Of a DNA stretch of 64,000 bases, positions 21,457 to 31,157 are shown in pieces. The notes under the pieces were generated by a model that was not told the DNA's origin, did not search any database, and worked only from the letters and a program-made list of their open reading frames with translations. The stretch comes from Leptidea sinapis (Eukaryota; Arthropoda; Insecta; Lepidoptera; Pieridae): contig NC_066273.1 in the NCBI RefSeq assembly GCF_905404315.1, positions 2,852,001 through 2,916,000 on the forward strand, read 5' to 3'. The translations under genes and the position numbers were made by a program. Within the stretch, counting starts at the first letter, position 1, and the number at the start of each line of letters is the position of its first letter.

Positions 21457-21489
21457 AGGCTAACTGCCAGGCCTTCTGGCAGTTAGCCT
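21457..21489. repeat. Hairpin, 14-bp arms, 5-nt loop
   Basis: AGGCTAACTGCCAG and CTGGCAGTTAGCCT around GCCTT, at the internal deletion of the LINE. Confidence 0.88.
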
Positions 21490-21490
21490 G

Positions 21491-21540
21491 GATGGGCTGC
21501 GGCTATTGAAAGCAAGGGCTTTCAATTGCCGCCGCCCATC
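21491..21540. repeat. Hairpin, 23-bp arms (two mismatches), 4-nt loop
   Basis: GATGGGCTGCGGCTATTGAA.. against its near-complement ending CGCCGCCCATC, loop AAGG. Directly adjacent to the hairpin at 21457-21489, within the LINE. Confidence 0.85.
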
Positions 21541-23639
21541 TATGTGTCAGGTATACCAGATCACCTGCCGACCGACGATGGCGAAAGCCGTATTGTCGGT
21601 CGTTGATCAACTGGTGACCCTCTAAGTATACCAAGAGCTGGCGGCTAATTATACTCTCCATGATTTTGGAGAGCAAGGAGGTAATAACAATAGGCCTGTA
21701 GTTTGCCGGATCCGAACTGTCTCCTTCTTTTTGGATCGGATGGACAAGGGCTGACTTCCATCAGTCAGGGACTACGCCTTGTGAATAAGAGTGCCGGAAT
21801 AAATACGTTAGCACCGGCGTCAACTCAGGAGCATACGTTCTAAGCACGAGATGGTCGGCGGTGATTTTCCGTTGTCGTCAAGAGTCGAGTTGGAGGTGAA
21901 AAGAGCGCACAGGAGGTCGGCTTTCTATTTTGCCGTATGGGCCAGGGTGTCATTCCTGATGTGCAAAGGCGGCATGAACGTCTGGTTGAAGAGAGCAGTG
22001 ACCAAGAGCAGCTTTCGAAAACGACCAGAACTTGCGTGTTCCGGTCGGGTAACTGGAAAGCTGCTCGCCGATTTTGACGACGTGCTTTGACTTCGCACGG
22101 GCGATTTGCCGCTTGAAAAATCTGGAGGCACGTTTATATATCCTCTTAAGAACTTTGCAGTTCGGATCTTTTGCGCCCAGCGCCGCAACCCAAGTTCGAT
22201 ACGCCTATTTTTTGCAGTCAGATGCTGCTTTAACTGACGCATCGAACCAGGGCTGTGATCTCCCACCGGTCGGTACTACAGAGCTTGATATAAAAATATC
22301 CATGCCCTGCAGTATCACATCGGCTACTGCAACGGCGCAGGCACTAGGATCATCTGAAGGGAAACAAGCCCCACCCCAAGTGTAGGATGCAAAATAGGAA
22401 GGCATCCTATCCCAATCTGCTGACTTGTAGTGCCAAACGCGGTGGGTCGCTGGTGGTCTGCGACGTTGGCGTCGGATAGGCACTACGCTCCTGACCAGGC
22501 AATGGTCGGACGTTCCGAGAGGGGTGTCGACAAAGACCTGGTAACCATCGGGATTTGTAGTCAGCAGAAGATCTAATAGGGACGGCATGTGGCTATCCAC
22601 ATCCGGGAACCGCGTTGCCGACTCAACCAATTGGGACAGACCATACGCCAATGCAAAATTATGCACAGATAGCCCTGCGTAGTCTGTGGTACGTGATCCA
22701 AGCCATTCGGCATTGTGCCCGTTGCAATCACCCAAGACTACGATTTCAGCGGAGGTGATCTGTGCAAGCACGTCGTCAATTGGCGCTTGAACGCAGCCCA
22801 TGAGATGATTGGTTTGCGTTACCACTGTGGGACCTGTAGACACACGCATAGATGCGGACGCGGTCCTCTAAATCTACGCGGAGCCAGAGAGTAGACAGGT
22901 CCCTACCCTCAAAATTGTCGAGACGGCGATAGCAGATATCCTCCCTAACGTACACACATACCCCGGCATGAGGCAAAAAATTGTGCTCAATTTTGTACCC
23001 GGGGTACGTTAAATATGATGTATCGCTAGGTCGAGATATCTGCGTCTCCGTATGGAAACACAAGGCCGGCTGCGCCGTCTCAAGGTGGTGGTGGACGGCG
23101 TTTAAATTGGAGTGTATTTCCCTGACATTGCAAAAGTCCACGTTGGGCGTGAAGTGGGATACCGTGCTGTTACTGCCTCGTTTGTCCTTGGTCATGCGTG
23201 GTTCTGTGCCCTCCCCAGAATACGAAGGGCAGCCCGGGCTAGCGTGCTCGGGGAGGGATTCTCGCGCCTCTGGTAGAGCCGGTACCCTCCTGGGTTAAAA
23301 TCTTTTTTAGATCCGCTGTCATATTCGAATGGGGGGGGGGGGGGGAGAGAATGGCCACCGGTCCTTGACACTAACCTATGCGAAACATAGCGGCACTAGG
23401 CCGCTACTTCACGCCGGTGTTCCGTGCGAGTGTGGTAATTAGCCCGGACGAGGCTGGTCCGATTGTGCTGACGTCAAAAGACGGCAGCGTGACTCTCCCA
23501 CTCCTAAAAAGCCATAAGTCGCCTCTTATGACACCCATGGGTCTGGGACTCCCCTATTCTTTTTACGCCCCGGGGAAAGTACAGGGCAAGTTGTCGCCTG
23601 CCATGCTGCCTCCGATGAAAACATAGCTTCTATCAAAAA

Positions 23640-24290
23640 GTAAAGTCAAGTCGGTGTGTGTGTGGATGTATTAAAGCCTCTTATAACTTTAGAACAACTC
23701 GACCGATTTCATCGTGGTTGGCGCCATTCCAAACTTGGATTATGAATACAATTCGGACCAATTTGGACCTGTTAATTTTGAAGAAATCTCAAAAAAACCA
23801 CGAGATATTTTTTTTCAATAGTTTGTTTTGGAAAAACTATTAAACGGCTTTATCGATTGATTCCTAAAACTAATCAGCTCTTAACATCAAGAAACCACGT
23901 CGATCGCCACCAAGCCGGTCAAAATCGATTCATTCGTTCGTGTGGTATCATTGATGAAAGAAAACCGGAAAAAATGTTGTTTTTTTGGAATTACTTCGAA
24001 ATTCCTTATCCTATTAATTTATACTCAAGGATTCTTTATGTGGCTCAAAAAACTGCGTCAAATACCGCCAAACATGTGAAAATCGGTTGATTCATTCAAA
24101 ACTTATTGCCGTTTGAAAATTAAAAAAATTTTTGATTTTATCAAATTTCTCCGACATTTAATATCCGATCAAATGCATGTTCTGAGTTCAAAAACATACA
24201 ATAGCTAACTCTTTTAGCTCGAAGAGCTCAAATCAACACTAATTATATTTTTGAGCTCGAAGAGCTTGAAGATGCAGGGATGGCCTTTAG
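23640..24290 (+). repeat. Unclassified conserved-looking repeat with two AGCTCGAAGAGCT motifs
   Basis: Contains ATAACTTTAGAACAACTCGA, CACGTCGATCGCCACCAAGC and two palindromic AGCTCGAAGAGCT motifs (24216-24228, 24254-24266) separated by CAAATCAACACTAATTATAT. Frames are short. The style (phrases such as AAAATCGGTTGATTC) resembles dispersed insect repeats, but no second copy is in this window. Confidence 0.4.
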
Positions 24291-24570
24291 GGACAACCGT
24301 TTTCCTAATTTTTTTCAATGAAAGGCATAAAAAAGCCTAATTAAAAATCAGATCTGATGATAGAATATATGAGTTTTTGAAGAGAAAGATTCTTTAGTGG
24401 CGTTGAGCACATTTTTTTTATACATATAAAATGTTAAACTCGCGGCGCCTTATCGAAAAATCGTAAGACGGAGGGACTTTTGTGCCAAGTATAAACGATG
24501 TAATTATAATATAATAACAAATATGTAATTTGTTAGTTGAATTATGTAATATAAATTTAATACTTACTTT

Positions 24571-24586
24571 TATACTAATAAATAAA
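24571..24586. repeat. Left 16-bp target-site duplication
   Basis: TATACTAATAAATAAA, identical to 26965-26980; the two copies bracket the LINE. Confidence 0.8.
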
Positions 24587-26964
24587 AGAAGCTTTCTAAA
24601 GCTTTCTTCCATTTAAATCAGGAGGCCTGGACGGGATCTTCCCAGGACTGCTACAATGGAGCGGTATGGGGCCGCTAGTAGCGCATTTAACTGCAATCTA
24701 TAGGGCATGCCTGGCCTACAAATACATACCGCTCCAGTGGAGGGAGGTAAAAGTGGTATTTATCCCTAAGCCCGGCAAAAGTGATTACACAAATCCCAAA
24801 TCGTACAGGCCAATCAGTCTCACATCATTTTTGTTGAAGACTCTAGAGAGACTCTGCGATAGGGATATTAGGGAAAATGCCCTCATACAAAAACCGCTAC
24901 ATGACAACCAACACGCCTATACTCAGGGCAGATCAACCGAATCCGCACTCTATTGCGTAACATCTCTCGCATTGAAAGGATTATCACGTAAACAATCAAC
25001 CTTAGGTGCTTTTATTGATATCGAAGGCGCCTTCGACAAAACCCCTTTCACTAGCATAGGCCGAGCGCTAGCCGCTCATGATGTAGATCCTACAATTGCC
25101 GGGTGGATAGACAGCATGTTGAGGCATAGGGCGATACGATTTACTGTGAACACCAGTACTAGATGTGTGGTGGCAACGGGCTGCCCACAAGGAGGGGTAC
25201 TCTCGCCGCTACTCTGGAACCTTGTGGTAGATGAGCTCATCACAAGGCTAAACAAAAAGAAACTGTACACAGTGGGCTATGCTGACGACCTCGCCATTCT
25301 AATAACAGGACCAGTCGAGAACGTCTTATGTAGCCTCATGAGATCTGCTTTTAAGATTTTGGAAGAATGGTGCGCGCAACACAAACTCACAGCTAATCCG
25401 TCAAAGACGGAACTAATACTATTCACTAACAAACGCAGCCTTGGTAATCTAACATTACCAAAGCTGTTCAACACCGAACTAAGCCTTACTAAAGAAGTTA
25501 AATACCTGGGGGTTATACTGGATAGTAAGTTGCTTTGGAACAAACACCTTGAAAACAAGCTGGAAAAAGCATGCATCATCTTTTGGCAGTGCAGAAGACT
25601 CATAGGCAGAACCTGGGGTCTTGCTCCAAAGATAAGCAGATGGCTCTATACAGCAGTCATCAGACCAATTATCTCCTACGGAGCAATAGCGTGGTGGCCC
25701 AGGACAGAGCTTGTGACAGTGCAAACCAAGCTGCAGCGTTTCCAGCGGCTGGCCTGCACAGCCATAACAGGATGCATGCGCACCACGCCTTCCTCGGCCC
25801 TTGAAACTATTCTAGGGCTAACACCACTCGACATACACCTTCAACAAGAAGCGACAATGGCGACTCTACGTCTAAAGCTGTTGGGTGTATGGAAGAATGA
25901 AGACGGCCTAACAGATAAGCTCTGGAATAGGGTAACAAAGGATTATCCACTCTGTGAGGCACCATGTGATAAGATAACTAAAACAAATACCTTCCATAAA
26001 AACTATCACATACAGCTATATGAGAAAGATGCTGACCAGTCAGGTGTAAACGAACTAAGAATTTACACAGACGGCTCGAAAATGGCTACTGGAACTGGTG
26101 CCGGCATATTCTCACAGGAACTAAACATACACATTTCCATACCCTTGGGCACACACAGCTCCATCTTCCAATGTGAGTGCGTAGCCATCAAGGAAGCCGC
26201 CAGCGCTATATTAAGAAGAAAGGTACATGGCCACAACATCAGATTTCTTTCTGACAGTATGGCGGTACTAACAGCGCTGAAGGGTACCACACACAACTCA
26301 GCACTAATACACGAATGTCACCAAACCCTGGAGCAAGTTGCCTCTTATAACCAGGTAACTCTGCAATGGATCAAGGGACATAGTGGTTCGTTGGGTAATG
26401 ATGCAGCGGATGAGCTTGCAAGGCGGGCATCGGCAAATACAGTGTCTGGTCCATTGCCACTTCTGCCACTGCCCTTCAGCCAAATGCGCTCATGGATACG
26501 CTCTCTCACCAACGACCTACACAACACCCGATGGATGAATGTCTCAAGCTGTAGACAGTCGAAGGTGGCGATACCTGCACTATCGCCCAAACTGACACGT
26601 AGACTTATGAGCCTCAACAGACATGACATCCGTATAATGGTGGGCACCCTAACGGGTCACACATCACTAAACAAACACCTTTTCACAATCGGCGTAACGG
26701 ACAGCCCTAAGTGCAGAGGTTGTCTGACCGAAGACGAAACGGTCGCTCACGTAATCCTGGAATGCGCGGGGGTGGCCAACCAACGGGCAAAAACCTTAAC
26801 CAATACAAGGTCGCTCCAAGAAGTCTGTGAACACCCCAGGAATGTTCTGAACTTCTGGAAGGAGCTGGGCTGGTTGGAGTAACCGGCCATTACTGCACGC
26901 AAAATGGACCCATGCTAGTGGTTTAATTGCGGAAACAGGAGCCCTATACCTATACCTATACCTA
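24587..26964 (+). mobile_element. 5'-truncated non-LTR retrotransposon with intact RT-RNase H frame
   Basis: Flanked by identical 16-bp repeats. The left junction carries a short filler (GCTTTCT repeated around AAA). The element body then starts inside the RT-domain KSGGLDGIFPG motif, so endonuclease and ORF1 are missing. It ends in a CTATAC-type simple repeat (26944-26964) instead of poly(A). RNase H plus RT places it in the I/R1/LOA-like group; exact clade uncertain. Confidence 0.85.
24666..26882 (+). CDS. Retrotransposon reverse transcriptase-RNase H-zinc knuckle polyprotein (N-terminally truncated)
   Basis: 738 codons from the first Met; the frame is open from 24600. The RT domain has IPKPGKSDYTNPKSYRPISL, motif A FIDIEGAFD (D118), GCPQGGVLSPLLWNLVV and YADD (Y205-D208). 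RNase H has all four acidic residues: YTDGS (D469), CECVAIKEA (E504), LSDS (D530) and GNDAADELA (D579). The end has a CCHC knuckle C683-x2-C-x8-H-x4-C700. No stop or frameshift interrupts it, which points to recent insertion. It cannot be autonomous without the missing 5' half, and the Met used as start is inherited from inside the domain. Confidence 0.93.
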   Translation: MGPLVAHLTAIYRACLAYKYIPLQWREVKVVFIPKPGKSDYTNPKSYRPISLTSFLLKTLERLCDRDIRENALIQKPLHDNQHAYTQGRSTESALYCVTSLALKGLSRKQSTLGAFIDIEGAFDKTPFTSIGRALAAHDVDPTIAGWIDSMLRHRAIRFTVNTSTRCVVATGCPQGGVLSPLLWNLVVDELITRLNKKKLYTVGYADDLAILITGPVENVLCSLMRSAFKILEEWCAQHKLTANPSKTELILFTNKRSLGNLTLPKLFNTELSLTKEVKYLGVILDSKLLWNKHLENKLEKACIIFWQCRRLIGRTWGLAPKISRWLYTAVIRPIISYGAIAWWPRTELVTVQTKLQRFQRLACTAITGCMRTTPSSALETILGLTPLDIHLQQEATMATLRLKLLGVWKNEDGLTDKLWNRVTKDYPLCEAPCDKITKTNTFHKNYHIQLYEKDADQSGVNELRIYTDGSKMATGTGAGIFSQELNIHISIPLGTHSSIFQCECVAIKEAASAILRRKVHGHNIRFLSDSMAVLTALKGTTHNSALIHECHQTLEQVASYNQVTLQWIKGHSGSLGNDAADELARRASANTVSGPLPLLPLPFSQMRSWIRSLTNDLHNTRWMNVSSCRQSKVAIPALSPKLTRRLMSLNRHDIRIMVGTLTGHTSLNKHLFTIGVTDSPKCRGCLTEDETVAHVILECAGVANQRAKTLTNTRSLQEVCEHPRNVLNFWKELGWLE

Positions 26965-26980
26965 TATACTAATAAATAAA
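26965..26980. repeat. Right 16-bp target-site duplication
   Basis: TATACTAATAAATAAA, identical to 24571-24586. Part of it (AATAAATAAA) is low-complexity, so the true duplication could be slightly shorter. Confidence 0.8.
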
Positions 26981-27188
26981 GCAATTCATGCGAAATTATT
27001 CCCTAACCGTTCCAAATTATTCAAAAATGTTAAATATTCACTTCTGCCGGCTCTCCCGGAGTGCAACCCGTTATTTTTTTTGAATATAGCGTTTTAGGAT
27101 TTTTCATCATCAAATCAAGCATTTGTTCACAATTAGTATTACTTAATGAAGTGGAACTGATTATGAAGACCACAAACAGCTTTCGGAA

Positions 27189-27236
27189 CTTTTAAATGTA
27201 AAGCATTCCACGGTTGGAATGCTTTACATTTAAAAG
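27189..27236. repeat. Perfect hairpin, 22-bp arms, 4-nt loop
   Basis: CTTTTAAATGTAAAGCATTC.. (27189-27210) and its exact complement (27215-27236) around CGGT. It abuts the 5' truncation point of the following LINE fragment. Confidence 0.9.
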
Positions 27237-27239
27237 CAC

Positions 27240-27518
27240 ATCTGGATGTGTGGCGCGGCGTGGCGTGTGCACCCCTCCATCTGGATGTGTGGCGGTCCTC
27301 CACAGTGCGGTTTTCAAGGAGCTTTCTTCCACGTTCTACAAAACTTTCTTATGCGGTATTTCCGGGACATAGCGATTCAAAAAGCGCGTACACCTTCCTT
27401 AAAGGCCGGCAACGCTCCTGTGATTACTCTAGTGTTGCAAGAGAATGTGGGCGGCGATGATCACTTAACACCAGGTGACCCATACCCTCGTTTGTCCTCC
27501 TTTTCCATAAAAAAAAAC
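27240..27518 (+). mobile_element. Jockey-like LINE 3' end, rearranged
   Basis: CATCTGGATGTGTGGC occurs twice (27239, 27280) before HLDVWRSSTVRFSRSFLPRS; later TFLKGRQRSCD, VARECGRR and an A-tail follow. The KLWNELP part is damaged. Intergenic. Confidence 0.85.
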
Positions 27519-27524
27519 TATGTA

Positions 27525-28040
27525 GGTGATTGAAAATATGGTAGGAAGGATGACGAATGATAGGGATTATTGTCATCAAAATCGGTAAATAAAAATAATA
27601 ATAATCACAAGTTTTTCCACCACCTTTTGATGTTAGTGGTAATCATTAACTACCCGAGACCAATATATTTCGTGTTACAATAATTACATGTCTCATACAA
27701 AATTTGTCAAAGGTGTTTTATACTTGATCTGATTCAAAAACCATATTTAAGCTTATGTTCGTTGTTTGTTCAATGTAAAAAAAATATATATCTTACAGAA
27801 AATCGTGAAATATTAACAGTGTAATCTGTGATCGGTATAATAATAATAAAAGCTAAACATTTCTGTTATCACTAGGATAGTTACCGCAATCGAGACGCTA
27901 TAGAACAAAAAATGAATAGTGAAGGAATTATTATAAAACTACGTTCTAATTTTTAGTGGGACTTGTTATAAAAACCTGTTTCTATCATTTCTTTTGTAAG
28001 CTATTACTCACTCATTTTCTTCTTTTTTCGTCAAATTCAA
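27525..28040. other. Intergenic stretch without recognisable features
   Basis: AT-rich, no coding frame or repeat seen. Confidence 0.5.
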
Positions 28041-28042
28041 AT

Positions 28043-28440
28043 TCAAATATTTTTATTCAAAATAGGATGTGACATCACTTATTGAAAGTCAAAAATTACC
28101 ACCCATTCCAAAATGAATGCCTCAGACCTGAGAAGAACGGGCGCAACAAACTCAGCGGGCTTTTTTTTCATCGAAAAAATATGTCTACAAAGTAATATTG
28201 TACAATTAAATTTATTATTTAAAAGCCTGAGGGCGGTCACTCCATTCCCAATCTGCGGTATCAATAAGAAAGTCATTTATGTTATAGTAACCTTTACCAC
28301 ACAAACGTTTTTTAACAATTCTTTTGAATAACGTAATACTTTTGTTTTGAATATTTTCTGGGATCTTGTTGTAAAAGCATATACATCGCCCCACAAAAGA
28401 ATTACTAACTTGACTTACCCGAGTAGTAGGCAAATTCATC
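28043..28440 (-). mobile_element. LINE 3' end, subfamily B
   Basis: On the minus strand: LPTTRVSQVSNSFVGRCICF, YNKIPENIQ and RIVKKRLCGKGYYNINDFL, then a 3' UTR ending TAAAAATATTTGAATTTG. Collinear with 6.3-6.73 kb and 57.0-57.16 kb. Confidence 0.8.
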
Positions 28441-28584
28441 TAACAACATCAAAAGTAATGAAGTAGGTAAGTACCTACTTATAATAATTTAAAGGCTCCA
28501 TTTCTTCCGTTCCAAGGGCCATTCCCTTTTGTTGATATTTTTAGTGTCCTAGATCCGGTATAACATTAAAAAAAAATTGTCATC

Positions 28585-28965
28585 AAATCAAATCAAAATC
28601 AGTTCATTCACGTAGGTCACGGAAATGACACTTATGAATGTCAAAAAAAAATTTTTTCTTATTGAATCTACCGCTACTTCGTAAAGGGTTGAGCTAATGA
28701 GAACAAGTAGCAAGAAACTCATTGCCACTCTTTTATATCAAGATTTACATTTAAGTACATCGATTTACAAATCATTTCAAATTACAATATAATATGTAAA
28801 ATGTAAAATGATGCAACAGACACACGCAAACGTCAAATACTCAATGTCTTACACGAGTAAGTCAAAAAAGTAAATGTAAATTAATACAAAAGTTAAGAGT
28901 ACAGTAGCTGCATCATCCATATACACCATAAATAAATAAAGGTATTATGTGAGCATTTTATAAGC
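28585..28965 (-). mobile_element. LINE 3' tail, copy 2 (CACTTATGAAT/ACGTAGGTCACGG family)
   Basis: Near identical to 18716-18955 over the last 230 bp and extended by about 130 bp (TGTGAGCATTTTATAAG), whose reverse complement recurs at 52.75-52.81 kb. Confidence 0.75.
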
Positions 28966-29634
28966 GATTATAAATAAATAAATATGTATATATCCATACA
29001 CATAATATATCATCAGTCCTTAGACACGTGATTGTAATAAAATATAAGCACCTCCTTTAAAACTATAGCAATTATGTTGTAATTATGTATTGCTATCAAT
29101 ATTTGCATTATAATAATTGCAATTGGATTTCTCACAAAATAGTTTGCATAATTCTTTTCAAGATCTAACAGCTAAAGCTTTAACAGGGTAAAGGAGCTGC
29201 TATAAATGGCGTGACGTTTATAGTTTTTTACTATTTATTTATTGTTCCCGCACCGTTCATAAAATTTTGTTTTTCAAATTTTATTTGTGTATTAATCCTA
29301 GAAGTGAGGGTTATTACTTTAAAAACATAACAAATTGTATTTAATTATTTTTAAAAATGTTGACCATTTTTCCTGTTTTTAAATTTTAAATAAAAAGTGT
29401 AATGTAATTGTTAATATCCAACACCAATCTAATCCCTAGGCCAAGGTAAACGCAAACATAAACGAAGCAAAAGACATGGAGTGAAAGAGAGATGTATAGG
29501 AACGATCACGATGAAAATGCATTGTGGATTCCCTTTGCCCCGGTTAGGGATTACAGGAACTTAAGTCAAGTCAACACTAACCTGGAGCAGTTCCATAACC
29601 ATGAACAGTCCTTTGAGTCTGAAATATATATGTA

Positions 29635-29826
29635 CATACAACTGTGAAAACCTTGAAAAAAAATTAAGTTTAGAGTTAACCTATACTTTTAGCAATGCAC
29701 GTACACCAAAACAAAGTGTCATACCAATCCCGAGTGTAAGACGCAGCTTGTCACGCCCACAAAAATATTAAACCTGGCCTGTTTTTATCGATTGTATAAC
29801 AGCCAGACAGTATCTTGACGTATAAG
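29635..29826 (+). mobile_element. TACGTCTAG MITE copy 2 (diverged ends)
   Basis: Body TTAAACCTGGCCTGTTTTTA and GAGTGTAAGACGCAGCTTGT match the complement of 19107-19302; right end TTGACGTATAAG. Confidence 0.65.
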
Positions 29827-30031
29827 TTAACTAAGCATTTAGCAACACTCAGTACCAGTTCATAAAGCTTGATCCACACTAGCGAGCTTAAAAATGAACG
29901 TTTCTGACTGCATCAGAGCATAACTCTTGATGGCCAGTAAGTAAGTACTTTCTAAACATAAAAAGAGTCTCATATAAGTGCGCCTTAATAAATGATATGA
30001 AAATGAATTAAAATTAATGCAGTATTTCTTT

Positions 30032-30302
30032 ACCAGTGGGAGGCTCTTTTGCACAGGATGCCGGATAAATTATGGGTACTAAAACGGCGCCTATTTCTGC
30101 CGTGAAGCAGTAATGTACATTACATGTATTTCGGTCTGAAGGGCGCCGTAGCTAGTGAAATTGCGGGGCAAATGAGACTTCCCATCTTATATCTCAAGGT
30201 TTTTCAAGAATCTTGAGCGGCACTGCATTGTAATGGGCAGCGCGTTACAACTCCCTTCAGCTGAACGTCCTGCTCGTCTTGTCCCTTATTGTCATAAAAA
30301 AA
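30032..30302 (+). mobile_element. SINE-like repeat copy e
   Basis: Head ACCAGTGGGAGGCTCTTTTG, tail TTATTGTCATAAAAAAA; lacks the left arm of the GTGCCGCTCAG stem. Intergenic, 0.8 kb upstream of the SLC25A16-like start. Confidence 0.85.
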
Positions 30303-31093
30303 TTACGGCTTTGGTGGTTTTGGCAAAAGCACCTACTAAATGATTGTTATACTGTGGGTGCTATTGAATACAGATAGTGGCAGAAGGTTAGCCAAATTTA
30401 CGAAGTTTATTTATACTAAGGCCAATTGGGCTTATTCTTTTTATCACGTAAATTGAAGAATGTTTTTAAATATTCTTATTTAATATTGTTTTGTTATAAG
30501 CTGATCGTCTCGTTACCAATGAATTAAAGTAAATAAAATAATAGACAGATGTTCCGAAATGTCATTGGCAGTAATATTGATCGTCAATTCAATATTCAAA
30601 GTTGTCAATACTCAATATGCCCCAATGACATTCACATTGACAGTTGACTGTGTCAGTTTGAAATTTGAAATGACGGCTGAAGCTCCGCTGCAGCTGTTCC
30701 GCTTTTATTTTTCTGTTTCATTTGCATATATTTAATTTAATAACAGTTACAGTATTTACTATTTTGCAGCGGATGTCGTTGGCTCAGAGACTTGTTATAA
30801 ATATAATATGAAATAAAGCGATACTGTTCGCTTGTTGTCGTCACTTCTAAGTTAATAATTAGCTTAAAATAATATTAAAAACAGAGTTACGTATCCTAAA
30901 CTTTAGCCGTAATTGGTTCTTGAAATGTGGTGTCTGTTTTACTAAGTGAAAGTTAAAATGCGCGTGCCAAATCATGAAGATATGTCCCTCTTCATTGGTC
31001 AATAATTAATGTGTTTGAATGAGCGTCTCTGCATAATAAATTGTTACGATTGTCGATTTCATTTTTCGTTTACTTTAGAAGTTTTTCTTAAAA
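30303..31093 (+). promoter_or_regulatory. 5' flank / 5' UTR of the SLC25A16-like gene
   Basis: Non-repetitive and locally less AT-rich than the surrounding DNA around 30.6-30.8 kb. The sequence TTTACTTTAG|AAG at about 31069-31081 could be the acceptor of a 5'-UTR intron; a transcription start could therefore lie several hundred bases upstream. No convincing TATA box. Position inferred from the start codon only. Confidence 0.4.
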
Positions 31094-31157
31094 ATGGCCC
31101 TCAAAGTAGAACAGACGAACGACCTGAACTTCATAGCAAGGAACCTTTTAGCTGGAG
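31094..31157 (+). CDS. SLC25A16: SLC25A16-like exon 1
   Basis: ATG at 31094 in a good context (AAAAATGG). Encodes MALKVEQTNDLNFIARNLLA plus G; donor GTATTT. The RNLLAGG(IAG) junction is the start of the first carrier repeat. Confidence 0.93.

Larger units (their letters stand above)
20554..23626 (-). mobile_element. Near-complete but inactive Jockey-like LINE
   Basis: Reads right to left. 23626-23200 is a 5' UTR-like region with a 15-G run (23331-23345). An endonuclease domain follows in two frames (23195-22776 and 22849-22205) with motifs LGDCNGHNAEWLG and GTSDHCLVRSVVP. The RT region (about 22200-20760) contains DRQYGFRHRRSA, GVPQGCVLSPTLF and a C-terminal thumb FRGHLDGKAKLASKKLG. The usual YADD box is corrupted (CYA followed by a shift), and the segment that should carry RT motif A is deleted at 21457-21540 and replaced by two hairpins. 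It also lacks about 150 bp at the 3' end, so it was trimmed after insertion. Clade: Jockey group by endonuclease and C-terminus; no ORF1 recognised. Confidence 0.88.

Noticed and set aside
23331..23345. 15-G run as a functional G-quadruplex
   Set aside because: A single homopolymer in a dead LINE 5' region; likely slippage or sequencing-sensitive, with no evidence of function.
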